Source: Knoellia sp. p5-6-4 (lineage in GTDB: Bacteria > Actinomycetota > Actinomycetes > Actinomycetales > Dermatophilaceae). Taken from it: 64,000 bases of DNA. The position numbers and the translations under genes are program-made. The number at the start of each line of letters is the position of its first letter. Position 1 is the stretch's first letter. Below the pieces are notes generated by a model, which was not told where the DNA came from, made no database searches, and saw nothing but the letters and a program-made list of their open reading frames with translations. Shown piece after piece: positions 6,783 to 14,508 of the stretch. The stretch spans positions 368,437-432,436 of the forward strand of contig NZ_JARGZF010000001.1 of NCBI RefSeq assembly GCF_029222705.1. Reading direction: 5' to 3'.

Positions 6783-8900
6783 ATGGAGCCGGTTCCAGCA
6801 CGTCCGGAGGACCCGCCGCGCAGCGAGGACCACCCGGCACTCGGGGCCGAGGAGCGCTACCGCACGCTCTTCGAGACCATGTTGCAGGGCGTCGTCTACC
6901 AGGACGCCGAGGGCTCCATCATCACGGTCAACCCCGCCGCTGCGGAGATCCTCGGAGCACCTGCCGAGGCTCTCATGGGGCTGCGTTCGGACGACCCGTC
7001 GTGGGAGGCGGTCCACGAGGACGGTTCACCGTTCCCCGGCATCGAGCACCCCGCGATGGAGGCACTGCGCAGCGCAGACGTCGTGCGCGACGTCGTCATG
7101 GGCGTGCGGCACGGGCGGACGGGCGAACGGCGATGGCTCCTCGTCACCGCGGTGCCCGAGGCACGCGACGCCCACGGTGTGCCAGAGCGGGTCTACACGA
7201 TGTTCACCGACGTGACCGAGCAGCGCCGTGCCGCCGCCGCCCTGCGCGAGTGGGACCGCTTCCTGGGGCGTCTGCGCGACACCAACGTCCTGGGCTTCGT
7301 GCTGGCCGACGAGCGGCGCGTCCTGGAGGCCAACGACGCGTTCCTGTCCATGGTCGGCCACGACCGCGCCGACCTCACCCACGGGCGGGTGGGCTGGCGG
7401 GCCATGACGCCGCCGGAGTGGAGCGGGCACGACGACGACGGCATCGCCCAGCTCCGCCAGCGAGGCGCGTGCTCGCCCTACGAGAAGGAGCTGGTGCACT
7501 CCTCGGGCCGCCGGGTGCCGGTGCTCGTCGGCGCGGCCGTGGTCGGCCGCGACCCGCTGCACTGGGTGACCTTCGTGGTCGACCTGTCCGAACGCCGGCA
7601 CGCCGAGGAGGAACGCGCCGCGCTGCTCGCGAGCGCCCGCGCCGCACGGACCGACGCCGAGGAGGCGGAGGACCGGCTGCAGCTCCTGCTGCGGGCAGGA
7701 GCGCTCGTCGCCGCGACCGGCGACAGCGACGACCTGCTCCAGCACGCGACGCGTCTGGTGGTGCCCGCTCTCGCCGACTTCGCCGCCGTGTTCGTGCCCG
7801 GCAGCGACGGCGCCCTCCACCTGGCCGCCGGTGAGCGGCTCGGCGCGCCGGAGGAGCGGACCCCGTCGTCGTCGCCCGAGGGGCAGCTCACGACCGACGA
7901 GGTCACCGCGCTGCAGCACACGCTCCGCACCGGCCAGAGCCAGCTCCTCGACCGGCACGACAGCACCATCTCGGTCGCCCTCGACGTCTCAGGTCGCAGG
8001 CTCGGGGTGCTGCTCGTGGGCCGCACGCGCCCCGTGGCCGCGTTCACCGAGGCCGACGTGCGGGTCGTCGAGGAGCTGGGGCGCCGGCTCGCGGTCGGGC
8101 TCGCCAACGCGGAGGCCTTCGCGCGCGAGCACGGTGTCGCCGAGACACTCCAGCGCTCGGTGCTTCCCGAGCGGCTGCCGGCAACCCCGGGACTCGACCT
8201 GGCCGTCCGCTACCTCCCCGCCACCGAGGGCGTCGGTGTGGGCGGCGACTGGTACGACGCGTTCCCCCTGGGCGGCGAGAGGTTCGGCCTCGTGATCGGG
8301 GACGTCGTGGGCCACGACCTCGCGTCGGCCACTGCCATGAACCAGATCAGGAACACCCTGCGCGCCTACGCCGTGGACCACCCGGACCCGGCGCTCGTGC
8401 TGGAGCGCACGAACAACGCGCTGGTGCGGCTCCTCCCGGAAGCGCTGGCGACGGTGTTCTGCGCCATCCTGAACCGGGCCACCGGCGAGCTCACCTTCGC
8501 CAACGCCGGCCACCCGCCGCCACTCGTGACCACGGCCCACGGCACGGCATACCTCGACGAACCCGCCGGCCTCATGCTCGGCGTGGAGCAGGGAGCGACG
8601 TTCAGCAACGGCACGGTGCGCCTAGGCCCGGAGTGCGCCCTGCTGCTCTACAGTGACGGCCTCGTCGAGGACCGCACTCGCTCCATCGACGACGGACTCG
8701 CGGCGCTGGCCGACGTGTTCGCCGGGCACCGGCGGACCACCGCCGAAGCCGTCTGCCAGAAGGTGGAGGACGCCCTGCTGCGGGGGTCAGCCAGGGCGGA
8801 CGACACCTGTCTGCTCGCCGCCGTGTGCGACAGGGATCCCCACCCGGTGAGTGGGGCCGATGACAGGGACGGCGTCACGGGGGCGCTGGTCCCCCACTGA
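6783..8900 (+). CDS. PAS-PAS-GAF-SpoIIE (PP2C) phosphatase
   Basis: A 705-residue soluble signalling protein. A first PAS domain lies at about residues 22-135 (YRTLFETMLQGVVYQDAEG), a second at about 145-265, a short coiled coil at about 265-300, a GAF-like domain at about 305-450, and the phosphatase at about 455-690. The metal-binding motifs of PP2C are present: GVGGDWYDAF, GDVVGHDLAS, LLLYSDGLVED and ADDTCLLAAV. RsbU/SpoIIE-type enzymes dephosphorylate an anti-anti-sigma factor and so release a sigma factor in response to the sensed signal. No such partner is encoded next to it. GGGAGGGC lies before the ATG. It is convergent with another PP2C gene ending 8 bases away. Confidence 0.88.
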   Translation: MEPVPARPEDPPRSEDHPALGAEERYRTLFETMLQGVVYQDAEGSIITVNPAAAEILGAPAEALMGLRSDDPSWEAVHEDGSPFPGIEHPAMEALRSADVVRDVVMGVRHGRTGERRWLLVTAVPEARDAHGVPERVYTMFTDVTEQRRAAAALREWDRFLGRLRDTNVLGFVLADERRVLEANDAFLSMVGHDRADLTHGRVGWRAMTPPEWSGHDDDGIAQLRQRGACSPYEKELVHSSGRRVPVLVGAAVVGRDPLHWVTFVVDLSERRHAEEERAALLASARAARTDAEEAEDRLQLLLRAGALVAATGDSDDLLQHATRLVVPALADFAAVFVPGSDGALHLAAGERLGAPEERTPSSSPEGQLTTDEVTALQHTLRTGQSQLLDRHDSTISVALDVSGRRLGVLLVGRTRPVAAFTEADVRVVEELGRRLAVGLANAEAFAREHGVAETLQRSVLPERLPATPGLDLAVRYLPATEGVGVGGDWYDAFPLGGERFGLVIGDVVGHDLASATAMNQIRNTLRAYAVDHPDPALVLERTNNALVRLLPEALATVFCAILNRATGELTFANAGHPPPLVTTAHGTAYLDEPAGLMLGVEQGATFSNGTVRLGPECALLLYSDGLVEDRTRSIDDGLAALADVFAGHRRTTAEAVCQKVEDALLRGSARADDTCLLAAVCDRDPHPVSGADDRDGVTGALVPH

Positions 8901-8908
8901 CCCGTCTC

Positions 8909-10030
8909 TCACCAGGTGGCCTCCAGGCGCCTCGCCGACGCCTCGAAGGCGAGGTGGTCACGCGCGTCCCTCCGGCGGGGCGGCTCCACGCCGGTGTTCT
9001 CGAGGAGGAGCACCGCCAGGTCGTCGGCGAGACGGCCGTCCGGAACGTGCTCCCGCACCTGGTCGAGCACCGCGTCCAGGGCGTCCTCGATGGCCCGCTC
9101 CCCCAGCACTGGCGTCAGCTCCGCCACCGGCAGGTACTCGTCGTGCCCGTCACGCGCCTCGCTCAGGCCGTCGGTGTAGAGCAGCAACCGGTCGCCGGGA
9201 GACCACGACACCGAGGTTGCCTCATAGGTCGTGCCGAGGCCCAGCGGCAGGCAGACCGGGGCTTCGACGAAGCCGGCCATCCCGCGGTGGGGCACGAGGA
9301 GCGGGGCGGGATGCCCGCAGTCGACGAGCGTCACCTGGCCGTTGGTGCCCACCTCGAGCAGGGCGGCCGTCGCGAACTCCTCGTCGTCGAAGAACGGCAC
9401 GAGGTAGGCACTCATCTGTCCGGCGATCGTGGCCAGGTCCTCCCCAGCAGCTGCCGACTGGCGAAACGCCCGGATCACCCGGGCGGCCTGCTCGACAGCG
9501 CCCACGCCCTTCCCTCGGACGTCGCCGACCAAGAAGCAGGTGCGGCGCTCGGAGTGGAACCAGTCGTAGAAGTCGCCGCCGACGAGCGTGTCCTCGGCCG
9601 CGGACAGGTAGCGCGCCGCGGCCGAGACCGAGCCCACCCGCGCCGGGATGAGAGGCAGGATCGTCCGCTGCGCCACCTCTGCGATGCGCTCGACCCTCGC
9701 CAGTCGCGCCTCCCTGCGCACGCGCACCTCGGCGATCGCGACCGCCGCCGCACCCACCAGGGCGACGTCCAGGAGCCGGACCCACATCTGTGGCTCGCCC
9801 CACTGTTCGTTCCACGCGTGTGACGCGGCCGTCAGCCCCAGGGCTGCCGCCGCGAAGGTGGCAGTCATCGCCGCCGGCAGCACGGCGCAGGCGGACAACG
9901 GGGCCAGGGCGTAGAGCGGTGAGAAGTTCACCGACGGTGACCTGACGGCGAGGTCGACCAGGACCAGGACGACCAGCCACACACAGGCCACGAGCACTCC
10001 GGTCCTGGTGCCGCGGTCTGCGCTGTTCAC
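8909..10030 (-). CDS. membrane-anchored SpoIIE (PP2C) phosphatase
   Basis: A 373-residue protein with three to four N-terminal membrane helices (about residues 12-30, 38-68 and 85-105), then a short linker helix (RREARLARVERIAEVAQRTI) and a complete PP2C domain at about 130-350: LVGGDFYDWF, GDVRGKGVGA, LLLYTDGLSEARDG and LADDLAVLLLE. The architecture is that of actinobacterial RsbU-like phosphatases with a short membrane sensor. It shares no obvious operon; the hpf promoter region lies upstream and the PAS-GAF phosphatase is convergent. The partner anti-anti-sigma factor is not in the window. Confidence 0.88.
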   Translation of the reverse strand: MNSADRGTRTGVLVACVWLVVLVLVDLAVRSPSVNFSPLYALAPLSACAVLPAAMTATFAAAALGLTAASHAWNEQWGEPQMWVRLLDVALVGAAAVAIAEVRVRREARLARVERIAEVAQRTILPLIPARVGSVSAAARYLSAAEDTLVGGDFYDWFHSERRTCFLVGDVRGKGVGAVEQAARVIRAFRQSAAAGEDLATIAGQMSAYLVPFFDDEEFATAALLEVGTNGQVTLVDCGHPAPLLVPHRGMAGFVEAPVCLPLGLGTTYEATSVSWSPGDRLLLYTDGLSEARDGHDEYLPVAELTPVLGERAIEDALDAVLDQVREHVPDGRLADDLAVLLLENTGVEPPRRRDARDHLAFEASARRLEATW

Positions 10031-10274
10031 GAGGTGTCACCCGTCTGGTCGGACCGACCCCCCGGTGGGGAGACCGGAGGGCGGACGAGCGCCCCCTCGA
10101 GCGGGCACCCGTTCCAACACCTCCATGCTCCCCCAAACTCACCCGGTCCGGAGAGCATCTGCGATCATCCGGTGCCCCTGAGCCTGGAACGCCGCTGCAG
10201 CACCACTCGCTGCCCGGGCGTGAGGTTAGAGGCGTCCGGCACGCCCGCGACGATATCCGGGCATCGGCCAAGCC

Positions 10275-10318
10275 GGGACCATCGGCCCGGGCTGCGCCGC
10301 GCGGGTGCTGCCTAGCGT
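10275..10318 (+). promoter_or_regulatory. candidate DosR/DevR box and -10 element before hpf
   Basis: GGGACCATCGGCCC (10275-10288) closely resembles the actinobacterial DosR/DevR site (GGGACTTTNGGCCC type). TAGCGT at 10313-10318 is a fitting -10. The box centre lies about 44 bases before the implied start of transcription, the usual position for DosR activation. Hibernation-promoting factors are known DosR-regulon members in mycobacteria. The remainder of the 397-base gap 10031-10427 contains no convincing gene or repeat. Confidence 0.5.
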
Positions 10319-10427
10319 GGAGGGAGCCTGCAAGACCAGCCACCCGGGGCCGGCCCCGTGCCGGGCCCAGCACCGATGGAGGTGAGCGAGGTGTTCCACA
10401 CCGCAGCCACTCAGCACCGAGGCGACC

Positions 10428-11222
10428 ATGTCAGCGCGTAGGACCACCGCGGACCCTGCGCCCGTCGAGGTCACGCAACGCGGCGATGTGCCCACCGGCG
10501 CGGCCGACTACGCCAGGGACAAGGTCGAACACGTCACCCGCTTGGCCCGTGAGCCGATCCTCGCAGCCCACGTGGTGCTGACGACGACCGCCGACCCAGC
10601 CGTGCAGCGAAAGTCCCGCGCCGAGGCGGTGTTCGATCTCAACGGCACCCGCGTCCGCGCGCACGCCGTGGCCGCCGACATGTTCGCGGCGGTCGACCAG
10701 CTCGAGGAGAAGCTCGAGCGCAACATCGTCCAGCACGCGGACCGTCTGCGGACGCGGCACCGCTGGATCGGCGAGTCCAGCGCCCACCAGTGGCGCCACG
10801 GCGACCTGCCCAGCCGCCGTGAGTCCTTCTTCCCCCGCCCGCCCGAAGAGCGAGAAGTCCTGCGCCGCAAGTCTTTTGCCCTCCAGGAGCTGACACCGGA
10901 CGAGGCCGCCTTCGACATGGACCTGCTCGGGCACGACTTTTACATGTTCACCGACCTGCAGTCGGGCAAGGACGCCGTCGTCTACCGCAACGGCGACGGC
11001 CGGTTCGCCATCGTCGGCGACGTGGTGCCTCATGCCGAGCAGGACACCCTGGTGACCTTCGCCGGCGCCGCCCCCACGTTGTCCGAGGCCGAGGCGATCG
11101 GGCGGCTCAACGTCTCCGCCGAGCCGTTCCTGTTCTACCTCGACCCCGACACCGGGCGGGGGCGGTTGCTCTACCTGAGGTACGACGGCCACTACGGGCT
11201 CATCACGCCGGCTGAGATGTGA
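10428..11222 (+). CDS. hpf: ribosome hibernation-promoting factor, long form
   Basis: A 264-residue protein. The N-terminal S30AE domain (about residues 12-108) includes YARDKVEHVTRLAREPILAA and a VDQLEEKLERNI helix, and binds the 30S decoding site. A variable linker carries the basic stretch RRESFFPRPPEEREVLRRKS, and the C-terminal dimerisation domain (about 205-260) has EAEAIGRLNVSAEPFLFYLD and RLLYLRYDGHYGLITP. The long form pairs ribosomes into 100S dimers in stationary or hypoxic cells. The DosR-like box upstream agrees with hypoxic induction. The spacing of a GCGAGG-type Shine-Dalgarno is unclear, and the leader is about 100 bases. Confidence 0.85.
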   Translation: MSARRTTADPAPVEVTQRGDVPTGAADYARDKVEHVTRLAREPILAAHVVLTTTADPAVQRKSRAEAVFDLNGTRVRAHAVAADMFAAVDQLEEKLERNIVQHADRLRTRHRWIGESSAHQWRHGDLPSRRESFFPRPPEEREVLRRKSFALQELTPDEAAFDMDLLGHDFYMFTDLQSGKDAVVYRNGDGRFAIVGDVVPHAEQDTLVTFAGAAPTLSEAEAIGRLNVSAEPFLFYLDPDTGRGRLLYLRYDGHYGLITPAEM

Positions 11223-11232
11223 GGCGACGGCG

Positions 11233-11679
11233 GTGGACGCACGTGCCAGTCGGGTTCCGAGTCCCTCCACGCACCGGGTGCGGGACGCCATCAGGGCCTT
11301 CAACAAGCGGGTGCTGAACCCCGCCATGCTCACCATGGCAGGACGACGGCACTGGTATGCCGCGGTGCTGCGGCACGTGGGCCGGCGCAGCGGCCGGCGC
11401 TACGCCACCCCGGTCGTGGCCGTCCCGGTGCCGGAGGGTTTCGTCGTGCCCCTGCCCTACGGCGAGCAGGTGGACTGGCTGAGGAATGCCGTTGCCGCCG
11501 GTGGCGCGACGATCCAGTTCCAGGGCGAGACCTTCGAGGTGGGCGTGCCGGTCCTGCTCGACGCCGAGGAGGCGCTGCCCCTTCTCGACGCGCGCCACCG
11601 CCGTGCCTGGCAGCGGTTCCGGATCGACAGGTTCGCCCGGTTCCCGATCACGCAGGCTCGGCGGATGTCGGCCGCCTGA
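11233..11679 (+). CDS. deazaflavin/F420-dependent nitroreductase-family (DUF385) protein
   Basis: A 148-residue protein with the pattern of the split beta-barrel flavin/deazaflavin binding family. RHVGRRSGRRYATPVVAVPV at about residues 53-72 is the usual phosphate/cofactor-binding strand pair, followed by VPLPYGEQVDWLRNAVAAGG, the signature of Ddn-like proteins. These enzymes use F420 or FMN to reduce varied substrates; the substrate here is unknown. GTG at 11233 lies 10 bases after the hpf stop, so it is probably co-transcribed with hpf. Confidence 0.78.
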   Translation: MDARASRVPSPSTHRVRDAIRAFNKRVLNPAMLTMAGRRHWYAAVLRHVGRRSGRRYATPVVAVPVPEGFVVPLPYGEQVDWLRNAVAAGGATIQFQGETFEVGVPVLLDAEEALPLLDARHRRAWQRFRIDRFARFPITQARRMSAA

Positions 11680-11698
11680 GCGGCAGGCGTGAACCCTC

Positions 11699-11740
11699 GG
11701 GACCTCTTCCCTTTTCTTTACTTTGTCTTTACTCTTTCTT
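11699..11740 (+). promoter_or_regulatory. AT-rich polypyrimidine tract, possible promoter
   Basis: A run of C and T with few interruptions (CTTTACTTTGTCTTTACTC in its middle) stands out sharply from the surrounding GC-rich DNA. TACTCT at 11730-11735 fits a -10 element for the gene at 11801, leaving a leader of about 60 bases. GGGACCTCTTCCC at its left edge is a half-matching DosR-like palindrome. A purine-rich tract on the other strand could also affect DNA structure. Function is not shown. Confidence 0.3.
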
Positions 11741-11800
11741 GAATCGCAGCATACGGGGGCGGCAGCGGCCGTCAGCGTGTCGATCAAGCAGGGGGTCACG

Positions 11801-12178
11801 ATGCGCGCGATCAGCCACAGGGTGTCCAGGATCACGTGGCGACGGGCACCACGCAGTGGTGACCACGTTTTCGGCGCCGAGGTGCTTCCCGCCGCCGAGG
11901 ACCTGCGCCACGTCCCGACCACGGAACGACTCCCGCCTCCCGAGCGCCTCCTGGGCCTCGAGGGAGCCGAGGCCGATGGACTGCTGATCACGCGCCAGCG
12001 CGCGGGGCTCTACGTCCTCTCGGACGCCTCAGGCCAGGTCGTGGGCCGCATCAGCGGTGACTACGTCGTGGGCTTCACGGCCGAGTACCGGGGAGCCTCG
12101 GAGCTCTACGAGGACCTCGAGGAGGCGAAGGCGACCATCGCCGAGCTGCACGCACGCGAGGCCGGGCTGACCGGCTGA
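11801..12178 (+). CDS. hypothetical protein
   Basis: A 125-residue protein I do not recognise. The N-terminus is basic (MRAISHRVSRITWRRAPR), a Pro/Glu-rich middle follows, then VYVLSDASGQVVGRISGDYV-like beta strands (actual: LYVLSDASGQVVGRISGD) and a C-terminal acidic helix LYEDLEEAKATIAELHAREA that could form a short coiled coil. GCAGGGGG precedes the ATG by 6 bases. Nothing around it points to a function; it is convergent with the large phosphatase gene at 12226. Confidence 0.65.
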   Translation: MRAISHRVSRITWRRAPRSGDHVFGAEVLPAAEDLRHVPTTERLPPPERLLGLEGAEADGLLITRQRAGLYVLSDASGQVVGRISGDYVVGFTAEYRGASELYEDLEEAKATIAELHAREAGLTG

Positions 12179-12225
12179 GCTGTCGCGGGGGCGGCACGGG
12201 TGCTGCACCGGCAGGGCGTGCTGCG

Positions 12226-14379
12226 TCACTCCCAGCGGTCACCCGGCGAGGTCGCCCCGACCTCCACCTCGAACCACACCGTGGCCCCATTGGCGGTGCG
12301 GTGCGAGCCGAAGGCGCTGCTGATGCTCTGCACCAGCCGCAGCCCCCTCCCTCGGGTGGCCGAACCGCCCTGGGACGCGGTTGTGGGCAGCCCGCGACTG
12401 CCCGTGTCGCTGACGCTGCAGGTCAGCCGGGACCCATCGAGCTCCAGGCTGACGTGCGCGTCGGTGCCGGCGTGCAGCACCACGTTCGTGACCAGCTCCG
12501 ACAGGCCGGTGACCACGGCGAACTGCGCGTCCTCCTGGATTCCCCAGAGCATCAGCTGGCTTCGTGCCCAGTCGCGTGCGGGGCGCACGGCCTCCGGCAG
12601 CGGAGGCACCATCAGGGTCGCCCGACGGTGCTCGAGCGAGGTGCGCCCCACCGCGAGCAGGGCGCAGTCGTCCTCGAAGCCCCCTGAGGCGGCCATCGCC
12701 TCGAGGACCGCCTGGCAGACGCTGCGCGGGTTGTCCGAGGACACCGCGTCCAGCACCTCGAGCAGCCGGCGCTCACCGTCGCCGAGGGTGCTGGAGCGGC
12801 GCTCGAGCAGGCCGTCGGTGAAGGTGAGCAGCACCTCCCCCACGTCGAGCTTGATGGTCTGGACGGGGCGTGGGCCGCCCAGGCCGAGAGGCGGCCCGGT
12901 GACGAGGTCGACGATGTGCGGCCGCGGTCCGGGACCGGTCCCGGCCTGGCCTGGCCGCGCTGACGGCACCAGGGCCGGTGGGCAGTGCCCGGCGCTCGCC
13001 AGGGTGAGCTCTCCGGTGTGGGTGTCGAGCAGCCCATAGAGCATGGTGACGAACAGCTCGCCGCCGAAGCCTCCCCCGAAACCGCGCCCGGCCCGGTCGT
13101 GGGACTGCCCGGTCGACACCGCGTCGGGCCAGAGCTGGTCGAGTCCGGCCACCATCTCGTCGAGGGTCGACAGCACCGAGTCCGGCTCGGGGTCGGAGAT
13201 CGCGGCGCCCCGGGCACCCGCGCGGATCTGCCCCATCACCGTCGCGGCCGCGACACCCCGGCCCATGACGTCTCCGATCACCAGCACGAGGCGGCCGTCC
13301 GGGATGGAGAACGCGTCGTAGAAGTCGCCGCCGGCGACCGCTCCGGTGGCGACGGGCTCGTAGCGCCCGGCGAGGGCGAAAGAGCGCGACTGCGGCAGGA
13401 GCTGCGGGAGCAGGGCCCGCTGGAGCAGCTCCGCCGTGCTGCGCTCGCGGTCGAGCAGCTGGGCACGGGCGATTGCCTGGCCCACGAGGGCGGCGGCGGA
13501 GGACAGCATGGTGCGGGCATCCGCAGCGAGCGGGTCATGGGGTCCGTCCAGCCTCTCCAGGCGCAGGACGACGGCTCCCATGTGGCCGTCGGTCGGCATG
13601 GGCACCACGACGAGGTCGTCGTGCTGGGCGACGCCGCCACCGGCCAGCGCCCGCTGCACGACCAGGCGCTCATCACCGCTCAGCGCCGTCCAGATGAGCG
13701 GCAGACGCTCCTCCAGCGGGGAGACCACGTCCTCAAGCCGGTGACGCGTGACGCGCAGCTCCCCCGGCGACTGACCGCCTCCGGACTCCTCCGGCAGGCA
13801 GATCAGGACCTCCACCACCGGCAGCGTGAGGGAGGCGTGCTGCAGGGCCACCTTGCAGACGTCGTCGACGGTGGCGGCCACGGACAGGGAACCCGCCAGG
13901 CCGGCGAGCTCACGGATCCGCTCGACGCCCTCGGTGGTCTCCAGCACCATGTGGAGCACACCGATCACCGCGCCCGTGTCGTCACGGACCGGGGAGGCCG
14001 CTCGCGTGTAGTAGCCGTCGTCCAGCCGGTAGGGCGTGGGTCGCCCACGGCGCAGTGTCAGGCGCACTCCGTGCTCGAGGAACGACTCGCCGGTCTCGAG
14101 CACCCGCAGGAAGGCCGCGCCGACGTTGGGCTGCTCCCACACCTCGGCGACCGCCTCCCGCGTGGGGAGGCCGAAGACGTCCGGGTGCTTGACGCCGAGG
14201 ATGTGGGCAAACGCGTCGTTGTAGACCATGTCCAGCGTCGGGCCGTGCTGGTAGCACAGCGGCAGCGGCGACTCCATGACCGTGGCGACGACGTGCTCGA
14301 CGGCGGCCGGCCAGCGCGAGCGCGGGCCGAGCCCGGTGGTCGACCAGTCCCGGGCGCGCAGCAGCTCCGCTGCGGTCAT
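12226..14379 (-). CDS. PAS-GAF-SpoIIE phosphatase fused to RsbW-like HATPase kinase
   Basis: A 717-residue protein. A PAS domain lies at about residues 30-150 (LPLCYQHGPTLDMVYNDAFA), GAF at about 160-320, and a PP2C phosphatase at about 335-575 (AGGDFYDAFSI, GDVMGRGVAAA, LLTFTDGLLERR, DDCALLAVGR). The C-terminal HATPase_c domain (about 595-710) has the N-box SELVTNVVLHA, the G1 box VSDTGSRGLP and the G2 box GRGLRLVQSI. Fusion of phosphatase and RsbW-type kinase puts both opposing activities of a partner switch in one chain. ATG at 14379 follows CGAGG by 8 bases and is preferred over GTG 14397. It is the third SpoIIE gene within 8 kb. Confidence 0.88.
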   Translation of the reverse strand: MTAAELLRARDWSTTGLGPRSRWPAAVEHVVATVMESPLPLCYQHGPTLDMVYNDAFAHILGVKHPDVFGLPTREAVAEVWEQPNVGAAFLRVLETGESFLEHGVRLTLRRGRPTPYRLDDGYYTRAASPVRDDTGAVIGVLHMVLETTEGVERIRELAGLAGSLSVAATVDDVCKVALQHASLTLPVVEVLICLPEESGGGQSPGELRVTRHRLEDVVSPLEERLPLIWTALSGDERLVVQRALAGGGVAQHDDLVVVPMPTDGHMGAVVLRLERLDGPHDPLAADARTMLSSAAALVGQAIARAQLLDRERSTAELLQRALLPQLLPQSRSFALAGRYEPVATGAVAGGDFYDAFSIPDGRLVLVIGDVMGRGVAAATVMGQIRAGARGAAISDPEPDSVLSTLDEMVAGLDQLWPDAVSTGQSHDRAGRGFGGGFGGELFVTMLYGLLDTHTGELTLASAGHCPPALVPSARPGQAGTGPGPRPHIVDLVTGPPLGLGGPRPVQTIKLDVGEVLLTFTDGLLERRSSTLGDGERRLLEVLDAVSSDNPRSVCQAVLEAMAASGGFEDDCALLAVGRTSLEHRRATLMVPPLPEAVRPARDWARSQLMLWGIQEDAQFAVVTGLSELVTNVVLHAGTDAHVSLELDGSRLTCSVSDTGSRGLPTTASQGGSATRGRGLRLVQSISSAFGSHRTANGATVWFEVEVGATSPGDRWE

Positions 14380-14508
14380 CGCGGCGCCTCGTTCCACGAA
14401 AAGCCCACCCCTTACAGGCCCCTGCTTCCCAGACGAGAGTAGACCCGCCGCGTCACCCGCGCGACGTTATGGACAGATCCGCCGGACTTGCCAGATCCGC
14501 CAGTTCCG

